The notes under the pieces were generated by a model. That model was not told the DNA's origin. It saw only the letters and a list, made by a program, of their open reading frames with translations, and made no database searches. Shown piece by piece: positions 17,225 through 25,817 of a stretch of 64,000 nucleotides of DNA. How positions within the stretch are numbered: position 1 is the first letter of the stretch; every line of letters starts with the position of its first letter. The DNA comes from Stenotrophomonas_A sp035629025 (lineage in GTDB: Bacteria; Pseudomonadota; Gammaproteobacteria; Xanthomonadales; Xanthomonadaceae): contig DASPIU010000061.1 in NCBI GenBank assembly GCA_035629025.1, forward strand, positions 71,620 through 135,619, given 5' to 3'. Made by a program: the position numbers and the translations under genes.

Positions 17225-19855
17225 ATGCAGCTAGCGCGCCGCCCCCAGCTGATCCTGATCCTGCTGCTTGTGGGCGGCGGCATGCTGCTGGCGATGGCCG
17301 CCGCGGCGCACTTCGCGCAGCAGCGCGCACTGCGCGAGGAAAGCGTCAGCGTGCGCCGGCAACTGGATCTGTATGCCCAGGCCCTGCAACAGCGCATCGA
17401 CCGCTACCGCACCCTGCCGCAAGTGCTCGCGCTGGACCCGGAACTGCGGCAGGCCGTGGCACGCCCACCCGACGCCGCCGAGGTCGCGCGCCTCAACCGC
17501 AAGCTCGAAGCGGCCAACCGCATTACCGGCTCCTCCACCCTGACCCTGATCGACCGCCATGGCCGCGCGCTGGCGGCCAGCAACTGGCGCACGCCGCGCA
17601 GCAATGTCGGCGTCAACTACAGCTTCCGTCCCTACGTGCAGCAGGCGCTGGCGCAGGGCAGCGGACGCTTCTACGGCATCGGCATGACCACCGGCGAGCC
17701 GGGCTACTTCCTCTCGCAGGCCCTGCATGACGAGGCCGGCGCGGTCAGCGGCGTGGTGGTGATCAAGATCGAGCTGGCCGCACTGGAGCGCGAATGGCTG
17801 CAGACGCCGGACATCGTGCTCGCCTCCGACGCCCACGATGTGGTGTTCCTGGCCAGCCGCCCGGAATGGCGCTACCGCGTGCTCGATCCACTCGATCGCC
17901 ACGAGCGCAGCGAGCTCGAAGCCACCCGCCAGTACACCGGCCAGGTGCTGCTGCCACTGCGCGCGCGTTTCGGCCGCGCCACCGGGCCGGGCGCGCGGCT
18001 GGCGCATGTCGATGAGCCTGCCCTGCCCGGCTCGGTGCTGTGGCAGACCCACGAAGTGGCGCAGACCGGCTGGCGCCTGCATCTGCTGCACGACACCGCC
18101 GGCAGCGCCGCGGCCGCGCGTGCGGCGGCGCTGGCGGCCGGCGGTGGCTGGCTGGCGCTGGCGCTGCTGGTGCTGTTCGTCGAACAGCGCCGGCGCCTGG
18201 CCGCGTTGCGCCAGCGCAGCCGGCGCGAACTGGAGACCGTGCTGCAACAACACGCGCACGAACTGCGCACCGCACAGGACGGCATCGTGCAGGCAGCGCA
18301 GCAGGCCGACAGCGGCCTGAGCCGCAGCCTGGAGCACCTGCCGCAGGGCGTGGTGATCATCGATGCCGAGCTCAACCTGGTCGCCTGGAATCAGCGCTAC
18401 GTCGACCTGTTCCGCTTTCCGGCCGAACTGCTGCGCGTCGGCACGCCGATCGAACAGCTGTTCCGCTTCAACGCGCGCCGCGGCCTGCTCGGCCCGGGGC
18501 CGGTGGAAGAGGCCATCGCCCGGCGCCTGGAGCACCTGCGCAGCGGCCGCCCGCACCTGCGCGAAAGCGAGAAGGAAGACGGCACGGTATTGGAGATTCG
18601 CGGCAACCCGCTGCCCGAAGGTGGCTTCGTCACCAGCTATGCCGACATCACCAGCTACAAGAACGCCGCGCGCGAGCTGCGCTCGATCGCCGACGCGCTC
18701 GAACACCGCATCGTCGAGCGCACCCGCGACCTGGAAGAAGCCCGGCACGAGGCCGAGAACGCGAACCGCTACAAGACCCGCTTTGTCGCCGCCGCGGTGC
18801 ATGACCTGCTGCAGCCGCTGAATGCCGCGCGCATGTTCCTGTCGGCGCTGCGCGGCCATCTGCACGAGGCCCCGGCGCGCGAGGTCGCCGACAGCGTCGA
18901 GGGCGCACTGGCCGCGCAGGACGCGATCCTCGCCAGCCTGCTGGAAATCTCGCGCATGGAATCGGGCCAGCTGCAGCCGCGCCCGCGCGACTTCGCCGTG
19001 CAGGGCCTGCTCGATGCCCTGCTGCGCGAGTTCGGCATCATCGCCGGCAACCGTGGTCTGGAACTGCGTGGCGTGCCCACCAGCGCCGTGGTCCGCAGTG
19101 ACGAGGCGCTGCTGCGGCGCATCCTGCAGAACTTCCTTTCCAATGCGGTGCGTTACACGCGGCACGGGCGCATCCTGGTCGGCTGCCGACGCGAAGCCGG
19201 CCACCTGCGCATCGAAGTGCACGACCAGGGGCCGGGCATCCCCGAAAGCCGGCAGCAGGAAATCTTCGAGGAATTCCGCCGCCTGGACGATGGCGACCAG
19301 CGCGGCGCCGGCCTCGGCCTGGCAATCGTCGAGCGCATTGGCCGCGTGCTTGGCCACCGCATCGGCCTGCGCTCGCGCCTGGGCCATGGCAGCGTGTTCT
19401 GGGTGCGCGTGCCGCTGGGCGACGCCGCGTCGGAAGCACCCGCGCAGGCGTTGCCGGCCGTCGGCATCGCGGACGATCGCCTCGACGGCTGCCCGGTCTG
19501 GTACGTGGACGATGACGCAGCCGCCTGCGCGGCGGCGCGCACGCTGCTCGAACGCTGGGGCTGCGAGGTCGGCCTGGCCGGCAGCCTCTGGCAGGCGCTG
19601 GGCGCCGCGGTGCCCGGCAATGGCCCGCGACTGTTGCTGCTGGACCCAGGCGAGTTGCCAGCGCAGGGCATGGAGTCCTATCGCCAGCTGTGCGCGCGTT
19701 GGCGGGCGGCACCGGCGGTGATCGCGGTGAGCGCCGAGGCTGGTGACAGCGTGCGCCAGCACGCGACGCAACAAGGCTGGGGCTTCCTGATCAAACCGTT
19801 GCGGCCGCCGGCACTGCGCGCGCTGATGACGCAGTTGCTGCTGCGCCAGCGCTGA
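17225..19855 (+). CDS. hybrid sensor histidine kinase with DctB-like periplasmic sensor
   Basis: Membrane kinase of 876 residues. TM1 at about 9-29; a periplasmic double-Cache domain closely resembling DctB (LTLIDRHGRALAASNWRTPR, VNYSFRPYVQQALAQGSGRF, GYFLSQ); TM2 at about 300-320; a PAS-7 domain (about 370-475: GVVIIDAELNLVAWNQRYVDLF). The phosphoacceptor is His526 in AAVHDLLQPLNAARM. HATPase boxes are NFLSNAVRYT, DQGPGIP and GAGLGLAIV. A C-terminal receiver has VDDDAA, Asp807 and LIKP. The sensor suggests C4-dicarboxylates or related acids, matching dctA, the porins and tctCBA around it. Its partner is probably the convergent fusion response regulator, whose stop is 16 bp from this one. Confidence 0.9.
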   Translation: MQLARRPQLILILLLVGGGMLLAMAAAAHFAQQRALREESVSVRRQLDLYAQALQQRIDRYRTLPQVLALDPELRQAVARPPDAAEVARLNRKLEAANRITGSSTLTLIDRHGRALAASNWRTPRSNVGVNYSFRPYVQQALAQGSGRFYGIGMTTGEPGYFLSQALHDEAGAVSGVVVIKIELAALEREWLQTPDIVLASDAHDVVFLASRPEWRYRVLDPLDRHERSELEATRQYTGQVLLPLRARFGRATGPGARLAHVDEPALPGSVLWQTHEVAQTGWRLHLLHDTAGSAAAARAAALAAGGGWLALALLVLFVEQRRRLAALRQRSRRELETVLQQHAHELRTAQDGIVQAAQQADSGLSRSLEHLPQGVVIIDAELNLVAWNQRYVDLFRFPAELLRVGTPIEQLFRFNARRGLLGPGPVEEAIARRLEHLRSGRPHLRESEKEDGTVLEIRGNPLPEGGFVTSYADITSYKNAARELRSIADALEHRIVERTRDLEEARHEAENANRYKTRFVAAAVHDLLQPLNAARMFLSALRGHLHEAPAREVADSVEGALAAQDAILASLLEISRMESGQLQPRPRDFAVQGLLDALLREFGIIAGNRGLELRGVPTSAVVRSDEALLRRILQNFLSNAVRYTRHGRILVGCRREAGHLRIEVHDQGPGIPESRQQEIFEEFRRLDDGDQRGAGLGLAIVERIGRVLGHRIGLRSRLGHGSVFWVRVPLGDAASEAPAQALPAVGIADDRLDGCPVWYVDDDAAACAAARTLLERWGCEVGLAGSLWQALGAAVPGNGPRLLLLDPGELPAQGMESYRQLCARWRAAPAVIAVSAEAGDSVRQHATQQGWGFLIKPLRPPALRALMTQLLLRQR

Positions 19856-19871
19856 GCGCCGCGCCTCGCGC

Positions 19872-21272
19872 TCAGGGCGCGCTTTCCGGTTCCAGCGCCT
19901 TCACCAGTACCGCGGCCTGGGTACGGCTGTAGCAGTCGAGCTTCTTCAGGATGGCGGTGACATGCACCTTCACCGTGTTCTCGGCCAGGCCGAGCTGGTG
20001 GGCGATCTGCTTGTTGAGCAGGCCATCGGCCAGGCACAGCAGCACGCGGAACTGCTGTGGCGTGAGCTGGGCGAGATTGGCAGCCAGCTGCGCGTCGGCT
20101 TCGGAGCGCTCGGCCTGCATCGGCGGGAAGGCGCTGCCGCCATCGAGCACGGCCAGCACCGCGCTGCCGATCGCATCTGCGGGCGCCGACTTGGAAATGA
20201 AGCCGGCCGCGCCGAACTGCTGCGCACGGCGGATCACCCGCGGGTGGTCGTTGGAGGAAATCACCACCACCGGCACATCGGGATACTCGCCACGCACGTG
20301 CAGCAGCGCGGAGAAGCCGCGCGCGCCGGGCATGGCCAGGTCCAGCAGCACCAGGTCGGCATCCGGATGCTGGCCCAGCACTTCGCCGAGTGCGCCAGCG
20401 CTGGCGGCTTCGAGCATGCGCGCCTCGGGCAGCGCCGTACGCAGGACATGGATGACCGCTGCGCGGAACAGCGGATGGTCGTCGGCGATCAGCAGAGTCG
20501 GGCCGGTCATGACCACAGTCTGGCATGTGCGGTGCTGGACGCCCAAGGGTGCAGGGTCGACTGACGCCGGCTCTGTCGATGCCGGGCCGCGCGGCGCTGG
20601 CGTCGGAGGTGCCGGACCCAGCGGCTCCAGCCGATAGCCCACGCCGCGCACGGTCTGGATATGGATCGGCGCTTCGGTCAGGCGCCGGCGCAGGCGGCTG
20701 ACGTACAGCTCCAGCGCATTGGCGCCGATGTGCTCGCCCGGCCCGAACAAGCCGTTCACCAACTCGTGGCGGCGCACGACCTGGCCGAAGCGGCTGACCA
20801 GGATCTCCAGCAGCGCGAATTCGCGCCGTGGCAGCGGCAGCGTGGCACCGCCCACATGCACCCGCCGCGCACGGCCGTCGAAACGGAAGCCGGCGTGCTG
20901 GAACACGTCGGCCGCGCGCCCGCGGCTGCGTCGCAACAGCGCGCGGCAGCGCGCCTCCAGTTCGGCCGGATGCGCCGGCCATGCCAGGCAATCGTCCGCG
21001 CCCAGGTCCAACGCCAGTACGCGGTCGTCGGCGCAGTCGGCGGTGAGCATCAGCGCCGGCGTGGATTCGCCCTGGCGGCGCAGGCGCGCGAGCAGGCGCA
21101 CGCCGCTGCCAGCGTCCTTGACGATGTCCAGCAGCAGCACATCGAAGCGGCGCATCTTCAGCCACGCCGCGGCCGAAGCGGGACGCCGCTCCCATTCGAT
21201 GACATGACCGTGCGCGACAAGCCGGCGCACCGCGGTGGTCGCCAGCGCCTCGTCGGCACTCAGCAGCAGCAT
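19872..21272 (-). CDS. fusion response regulator: OmpR-type (REC-wHTH) joined to NarL/LuxR-type (REC-HTH)
   Basis: One uninterrupted frame holds two complete regulators. The first REC keeps the acidic pocket and VLLLDIVKD aspartate but has lost the conserved lysine (CLAWPAHP where KP is expected). It is followed by an OmpR winged helix (REFALLEILVSRFGQVVRR to VRGVGYRLEP). A proline-rich linker of about 35 residues leads to a canonical NarL-type REC (LLIADDHPLFR, LVLLDLAMPG, FISKSAP) and LuxR helix-turn-helix (LAENTVKVHVTAILKKL). An internal ATG at 20510 matches a normal NarL-type start but has a weak ribosome site and no stop precedes it. The gene start is uncertain: ATG 21272, GTG 21278 or GTG 21338. 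It probably regulates organic-acid uptake genes. Confidence 0.75.
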   Translation of the reverse strand: MLLLSADEALATTAVRRLVAHGHVIEWERRPASAAAWLKMRRFDVLLLDIVKDAGSGVRLLARLRRQGESTPALMLTADCADDRVLALDLGADDCLAWPAHPAELEARCRALLRRSRGRAADVFQHAGFRFDGRARRVHVGGATLPLPRREFALLEILVSRFGQVVRRHELVNGLFGPGEHIGANALELYVSRLRRRLTEAPIHIQTVRGVGYRLEPLGPAPPTPAPRGPASTEPASVDPAPLGVQHRTCQTVVMTGPTLLIADDHPLFRAAVIHVLRTALPEARMLEAASAGALGEVLGQHPDADLVLLDLAMPGARGFSALLHVRGEYPDVPVVVISSNDHPRVIRRAQQFGAAGFISKSAPADAIGSAVLAVLDGGSAFPPMQAERSEADAQLAANLAQLTPQQFRVLLCLADGLLNKQIAHQLGLAENTVKVHVTAILKKLDCYSRTQAAVLVKALEPESAP

Positions 21273-21471
21273 TCGCACTGGCGGGCCCGGGGGTTCGGAA
21301 GCGTCCGCAAGAATGCGCGGGACGCCGCGCTGTGCCACTTAGATAAATCTTACGACGTGCCGGGAGGATGCAATCGCGACAGGTAGATGACAGATGGCGC
21401 TTCCTATGGTCGTGGCCGTGCGGATGCTTGCCAGTACCGCCAACAACGAGCCACTCCTGGGAGGGAAAGCC

Positions 21472-22665
21472 ATGCTCAACACGTGTCCCGTCGCCGTGCG
21501 CGCTTCTGCCAGCCTGCTGTTTGCCGCCACCGCCTTGTATTCCCTCGCCTCGCCGCTGGCACGCGCCGCCGATGGGCCGGTCACCGCCGAAGTGGGCGGC
21601 CGCATACACATGGACTTCGGCGCTTTCGACAACGACAACCGCGGCCAGCCCAACCCCAACGACACCGAGCTGCGCCGGCTGTGGCTGGATGTCTCCGGCA
21701 AGCTCTACGGGCTCAACTACAAGGTGGAAGGCGACTTCTCCGACACGCAGAACATCATTGCCCGCGATGTGTACCTGAAGCGCTCGTTCGGCAAGGCCGG
21801 GGCGCTGACGGTCGGCCAGTTCAAGCAGCATTTCTCGCTGGACGATCGCGTCAGCTCCAACTACGGCAGCTTCATGGAACGCGGCGCGGCGGCGACCACG
21901 CTGGCGCCGTTGTACCGGCTCGGCGTCGCCTGGCAGGCCGCGCCCGGCGCAATGACCTGGGCGGCAACCAGTTACAGCCTGCAGAGCATCGATGTCACCG
22001 ACACCGATGGCTACGGCCTGGGCACTCGCGTCACCTGGGCGCCGCCGCGTCCCGATGCGGATGTGCTGCACCTGGGTCTGTCGCTGGCGCACGAGCGCAA
22101 CGACAAGGTCGGCAGCGGCGGCCGCCCGGCGCTGCGCATCCGGCCGCGACCGGCCGGGCATCTGTCCAACAACAGCCGCATCACCCTGATCGACTTTGCT
22201 AGCGGCCGCGATGTGGACGTGGACAAGTGGGCGCTGGAATACGGCCAGGTGCGCGGCCCGCTGTCATGGCAGAGCGAATGGAGCGGCGCGCGCTTCCGCG
22301 ATGGCGCCCAGCAGGGCCAGGTGCAGGCCTGGTACGGCCTGCTCAGCTGGTTCGTGACCGGCCAATCGCGCCGCTACGACCGCAAGACCGGACGCTTCTA
22401 GCGCCTGGGTGCGTTTGGCCCGGGCCTGGGCGCGTTTGAGCTGGCATTGCGCTACGACACCATGTGGGGCGCGCAGCGCCTGGTGCGCGGGCCCGACCTG
22501 CGCAGTGGCCGCACCGAATCGCTGACCCTGGCCGGCAACTGGTACCTGCGGCCGAACCTGCGCCTGATGCTGGACCTGATCCAGAGCCACAACCGCGACC
22601 GCCTCAACAACCGCACCGCGGACCGCACACGCGCCATCACCGGCCGCTTCCAGTACGACTTCTGA
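21472..22665 (+). pseudogene. OprO/OprP-family porin interrupted by in-frame TAG
   Basis: Full-length porin frame of 397 codons broken by a single amber codon at 22399-22401 (codon 310). Before it: signal peptide ending in ARAA, barrel strands, and SWFVTGQSRRYDRKTGRF, the family's SWFxTGxSR block. After it, in the same frame and with no shift, come RLGAFGPGLGAFELALRYDTMW and a normal C-terminal barrel ending FQYDF. Start 21472 has a strong GGGAGGGAAAG site. It lies directly upstream of tctCBA, so it would have been the outer-membrane pore for tricarboxylates. It may be a fresh nonsense mutation, a suppressed stop or a sequencing error; without readthrough the barrel cannot close. Confidence 0.85.
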
Positions 22666-22730
22666 TGCCCCGCGCGCCGTGCCTGGCCATCGCGGCCGGG
22701 CACGGCGTGCCCCTGCCCGAGGAAAACACC

Positions 22731-23804
22731 ATGATCCGTCTCCAGCGCTCCGTCCTGCGCCTGTGGCCGCGCCGCCTGCTGCCCTCACTGTTGACCCTGC
22801 CGCTTGCCGCCCTGCTCGCGGCCTGTGGCGGCCCGCCGGCCACCGGCAGCGAATCCGCCACCGCCGCCGCACCCGCGGCCAGTGCCGGCTACCAACCGCG
22901 GCGCCCGGAATGCATCGCGCCGGCCTCGCCCGGCGGCAGCTTCGACCTGACCTGCAAGCTGGCGCAGAGCGCGCTGGTACAGGGCAACCTGTTGTCGCGG
23001 CCGATGCGCGTGACCTACATGCCCGGCGGCGTCGGCGCGGTGGCCTACAACACGATGGTCGCGCAGCGCCCCGCCGATGGTGACGTCATCACCGCCTTCT
23101 CCAGCGGCTCGCTGCTCAACCTGGCGCAAGGCAAGTTTGGCCAGTACGACGAAACGGCGGTGCGTTGGCTCGCCGCGGTGGGCACCAGCTATGGCGCGAT
23201 CACCGTGCGCAGCGACTCGCCTTATCGCACGCTGGCCGATCTGGTCGCCGCGCTGCGGCGCGCGCCCGACCAGGTGGTGATCGGCGCCGGCGGCACGGTG
23301 GGCGGGCAGGACTGGATGCAGACCGCGATGCTGGCGAAGGCCGCGGGCGTGACCCCGGCGCGGCTGCGCTACGTGGCGATGGAAGGCGGCGGCGAGATCG
23401 CCACCGCGCTGCTGGGTGGGCATATCCAGGTCGGCAGCACCGACATCTCCGACTCGATGCCGCACGTGGCCAGCGGCGCGCTGCGCGTGCTCGCGGTGCT
23501 GTCTGAGGAACGCCTGCCCGGCCCCGGCATGGCCGAACTGCCGACCGCGCGCGAACAGGGCTACGACGTGGTGTGGAAGGTCATGCGTGGCTATTACATG
23601 GGCCCGCAGGTCGACGATGCGCAGTACGCCTACTGGAAGGGCGCGTTTGACACGCTGCTGCAGTCGCCGGAGTTCGCGCGCCTGCGCAGCGAGCGCGAAC
23701 TGTTCCCGCTGGCCCTGACCGGCCCGGCGCTGGACGCGGAAGTGCGCGCGGAAGTGGCGCGCTATCGCGAACTGGCCCGTGAGTTTGGTCTGGTGACCCG
23801 ATGA
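22731..23804 (+). CDS. tctC: tripartite tricarboxylate transporter substrate-binding lipoprotein TctC
   Basis: Periplasmic binding protein of the TTT family, 357 residues. The signal peptide ends in a lipobox (LLAACGG), so it is lipid-anchored rather than freely soluble as many TctC proteins are. Family blocks include IAPASPGGSFDLTCKLAQ, YMPGGVGAVAYNTMV and the pocket loops around VIGAGGTVGGQDWM. It precedes tctB with a 4-bp ATGA overlap and tctA beyond, giving a complete tctCBA operon. Citrate or a related tri- or dicarboxylate is the likely ligand; Bug/TctC proteins vary too much to say which. Confidence 0.9.
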   Translation: MIRLQRSVLRLWPRRLLPSLLTLPLAALLAACGGPPATGSESATAAAPAASAGYQPRRPECIAPASPGGSFDLTCKLAQSALVQGNLLSRPMRVTYMPGGVGAVAYNTMVAQRPADGDVITAFSSGSLLNLAQGKFGQYDETAVRWLAAVGTSYGAITVRSDSPYRTLADLVAALRRAPDQVVIGAGGTVGGQDWMQTAMLAKAAGVTPARLRYVAMEGGGEIATALLGGHIQVGSTDISDSMPHVASGALRVLAVLSEERLPGPGMAELPTAREQGYDVVWKVMRGYYMGPQVDDAQYAYWKGAFDTLLQSPEFARLRSERELFPLALTGPALDAEVRAEVARYRELAREFGLVTR

Positions 23805-24298
23805 ACCCCACGCACCCGGACAGCGCGCTCGCGCGCCGCGAGCGTGCCCTGCAGCGCGTGTGGGCCGGCGCGTGGCTGCTGGCCTGCGTCGGCCTGGCGC
23901 TGATGGCGTGGCGCTACCAGCCGGCGTTTTCCTACGAACCGGTCGGGCCGCGCGCCTACCCGCTGCTCTGCCTCGGCTTGATGGCACTGGGCCTGGCCTG
24001 GTTGCTGGCGCGCCCGCCCGCGCTCGAAGTCGACCCGCACGCGCCGCCGATGGGCCTGCGTCTGCTGCGCAAGATCGTCCTGTGCATGGCAGTGCTGCTG
24101 GGCTACGCGGCACTGTTCGAGCGGTTGGGCTTCATCGCCGCCAGCACGCTGGCCGGCAGCGTGCTGGCGCGCCTGACCGGCGGCCGCGCGTGGCCGAGCC
24201 TGGGCGCCGGCGTGGCGATGGGCATCGGCCTGTACCTGCTGTTTGACCGCCTGCTCGACGTGCCGCTGCCGCGCGGCGTGCTGGCTTTTCTCTCCTGA
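23801..24298 (+). CDS. tctB: tripartite tricarboxylate transporter small membrane subunit TctB
   Basis: A 165-residue membrane protein with four hydrophobic segments (about 22-39, 50-66, 88-106 and 128-150), the size and layout of the DUF1468/TctB small subunit. Its start overlaps the tctC stop (ATGA) and it precedes tctA by 12 bp, so the three are translationally coupled. TctB is required with TctA for sodium-coupled uptake. Its primary sequence is poorly conserved, so the call rests largely on position and membrane topology. Confidence 0.88.
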   Translation: MNPTHPDSALARRERALQRVWAGAWLLACVGLALMAWRYQPAFSYEPVGPRAYPLLCLGLMALGLAWLLARPPALEVDPHAPPMGLRLLRKIVLCMAVLLGYAALFERLGFIAASTLAGSVLARLTGGRAWPSLGAGVAMGIGLYLLFDRLLDVPLPRGVLAFLS

Positions 24299-24310
24299 CC
24301 AAGGCACCCG

Positions 24311-25807
24311 ATGGGAACCCTCAACTACCTCGCCCAGGGCTTCAGCGTGGCGCTGACGCCCTACAACCTCGCCACGGTGCTGGCCGGCACGCTGATCGGC
24401 ACCGTGGTCGGGCTGCTGCCCGGCATTGGCCCGATCAATGGTGTGGCCCTGCTCATTCCGATCGCCTACGCGCTGGGCCTGCCGCCCGAATCGGCACTGA
24501 TCCTGCTGGCGGCGGTATACCTGGGCTGCGAATACGGTGGGCGCATCTCTTCCATCCTGCTCAACATTCCCGGCGAGGCGTCGGCGGTGATGACCACGCT
24601 GGACGGCTACCCGATGGCCCGCCAGGGTCTGGCCGGCGTGGCGTTGTCGCTGTCGGCGTGGAGTTCTTTCCTTGGCGCGCTGATCGCCACCCTGGGCATG
24701 GTGCTGCTGGCACCGGCGCTGGCGCGCTGGGCGGTGGCCTTCGGCCCGGCCGAGTATTTCGTGCTGATGGTGTTCGCGGTGGTCGCGCTCGGCGGGCTGG
24801 CCAGCGAACGGCCGTTGAAGACCTTGCTGTCGGCGCTGCTCGGGCTGTTCCTGGCCAGTGTCGGCATCGATGCCAACAGTGGCGTGTATCGCTTCACCTT
24901 CGGCAGCCTGCACGTGGCTGATGGCATCCAGTTCGTGATCCTGGTACTGGGCCTGTTCTCGATCAGCGAAATCCTGCTGATGGTGGAAAAGACCCACCAC
25001 GGCCACCGCATGATCGAAGCCAGCGGACGCCTGCTGTTCAACGCACGCGAGGCGGCCGCGGTGGGCTGGGTCAACCTGCGCTGCGGCGTGCTCGGCTTTC
25101 TGATGGGTGTGCTGCCCGGTGCGGGGGCCACGCTGGCGAGCGCGGTGGCGTACATGACCGAAAAGCGCCTGGCCGGTACCAGTGGGCGCTTCGGCCAGGG
25201 CGACATGCGCGGCCTGGCCGCGCCGGAAACCGCCATTGGTGGCGCGGCCTGCGGCGCGATGGTGCCGATGCTGACGCTGGGCGTGCCCGGCTCGGGCACC
25301 ACAGTGGTGATGCTGGGCGCGCTGACGCTGTACAACATCACCCCGGGCCCGCTGCTGTTCCAGGAACAACCGGCGTTGGTGTGGGGCCTGATCGCCTCGC
25401 TGTTCGTCGCCAACGCGATGCTGCTGGTGCTGAACGTGCCGATGGTGCGGGTGTTCACCCTGATCCTGAAGATACCGGCGTGGCTGCTGCTGCCGGCAAT
25501 CGCGCTGATCACCGCGATTGGCGTGTACGCGGTGCACGCGACCACGTTCGACCTGTTCCTGATGATCGCCATCGGCGTGCTCGGCTATGTCCTGCGCAAG
25601 CTGGATTTTCCGCTGTCGCCATTGCTGCTCGGCTTCATCCTCGGCGGGCTGATGGAACAGAACCTGCGCCGCGCACTGTCGATTTCCGATGGCGCGCTGG
25701 GCATCCTGTGGGCCAGCCCGATCGCGATCGCCATCTGGGCATTGGTGGCATTGATGCTGGCACTGCCCTTGCTGCGCGCCTGGCGCCGGCGCCGCGTTGC
25801 CGCATAG
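24311..25807 (+). CDS. tctA: tripartite tricarboxylate transporter large permease TctA
   Basis: A 498-residue inner-membrane permease with about eleven to twelve transmembrane segments. The strongly conserved TctA repeats are present: GLLPGIGPINGVALLIPIAYAL near the N-terminus, YLGCEYGGRISSILLNIPGE, and GVPGSGTTVVMLGALTLYNI in the second half, the duplicated glycine-rich motifs that form the transport path. It is the last gene of tctCBA and its stop is 10 bp from the convergent DUF1704 gene. Confidence 0.95.
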   Translation: MGTLNYLAQGFSVALTPYNLATVLAGTLIGTVVGLLPGIGPINGVALLIPIAYALGLPPESALILLAAVYLGCEYGGRISSILLNIPGEASAVMTTLDGYPMARQGLAGVALSLSAWSSFLGALIATLGMVLLAPALARWAVAFGPAEYFVLMVFAVVALGGLASERPLKTLLSALLGLFLASVGIDANSGVYRFTFGSLHVADGIQFVILVLGLFSISEILLMVEKTHHGHRMIEASGRLLFNAREAAAVGWVNLRCGVLGFLMGVLPGAGATLASAVAYMTEKRLAGTSGRFGQGDMRGLAAPETAIGGAACGAMVPMLTLGVPGSGTTVVMLGALTLYNITPGPLLFQEQPALVWGLIASLFVANAMLLVLNVPMVRVFTLILKIPAWLLLPAIALITAIGVYAVHATTFDLFLMIAIGVLGYVLRKLDFPLSPLLLGFILGGLMEQNLRRALSISDGALGILWASPIAIAIWALVALMLALPLLRAWRRRRVAA

Positions 25808-25817
25808 CGGCGCGCGC

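Noticed and set aside
17231..19774. 847-codon open frame on the minus strand
   Set aside because: Fully antisense to the hybrid kinase, which has every expected motif; the antisense translation is His/Gln/Arg-rich without domains.
19678..22161. 827-codon minus-strand frame
   Set aside because: Runs across the fusion regulator and the porin in wrong frames with low-complexity translation.
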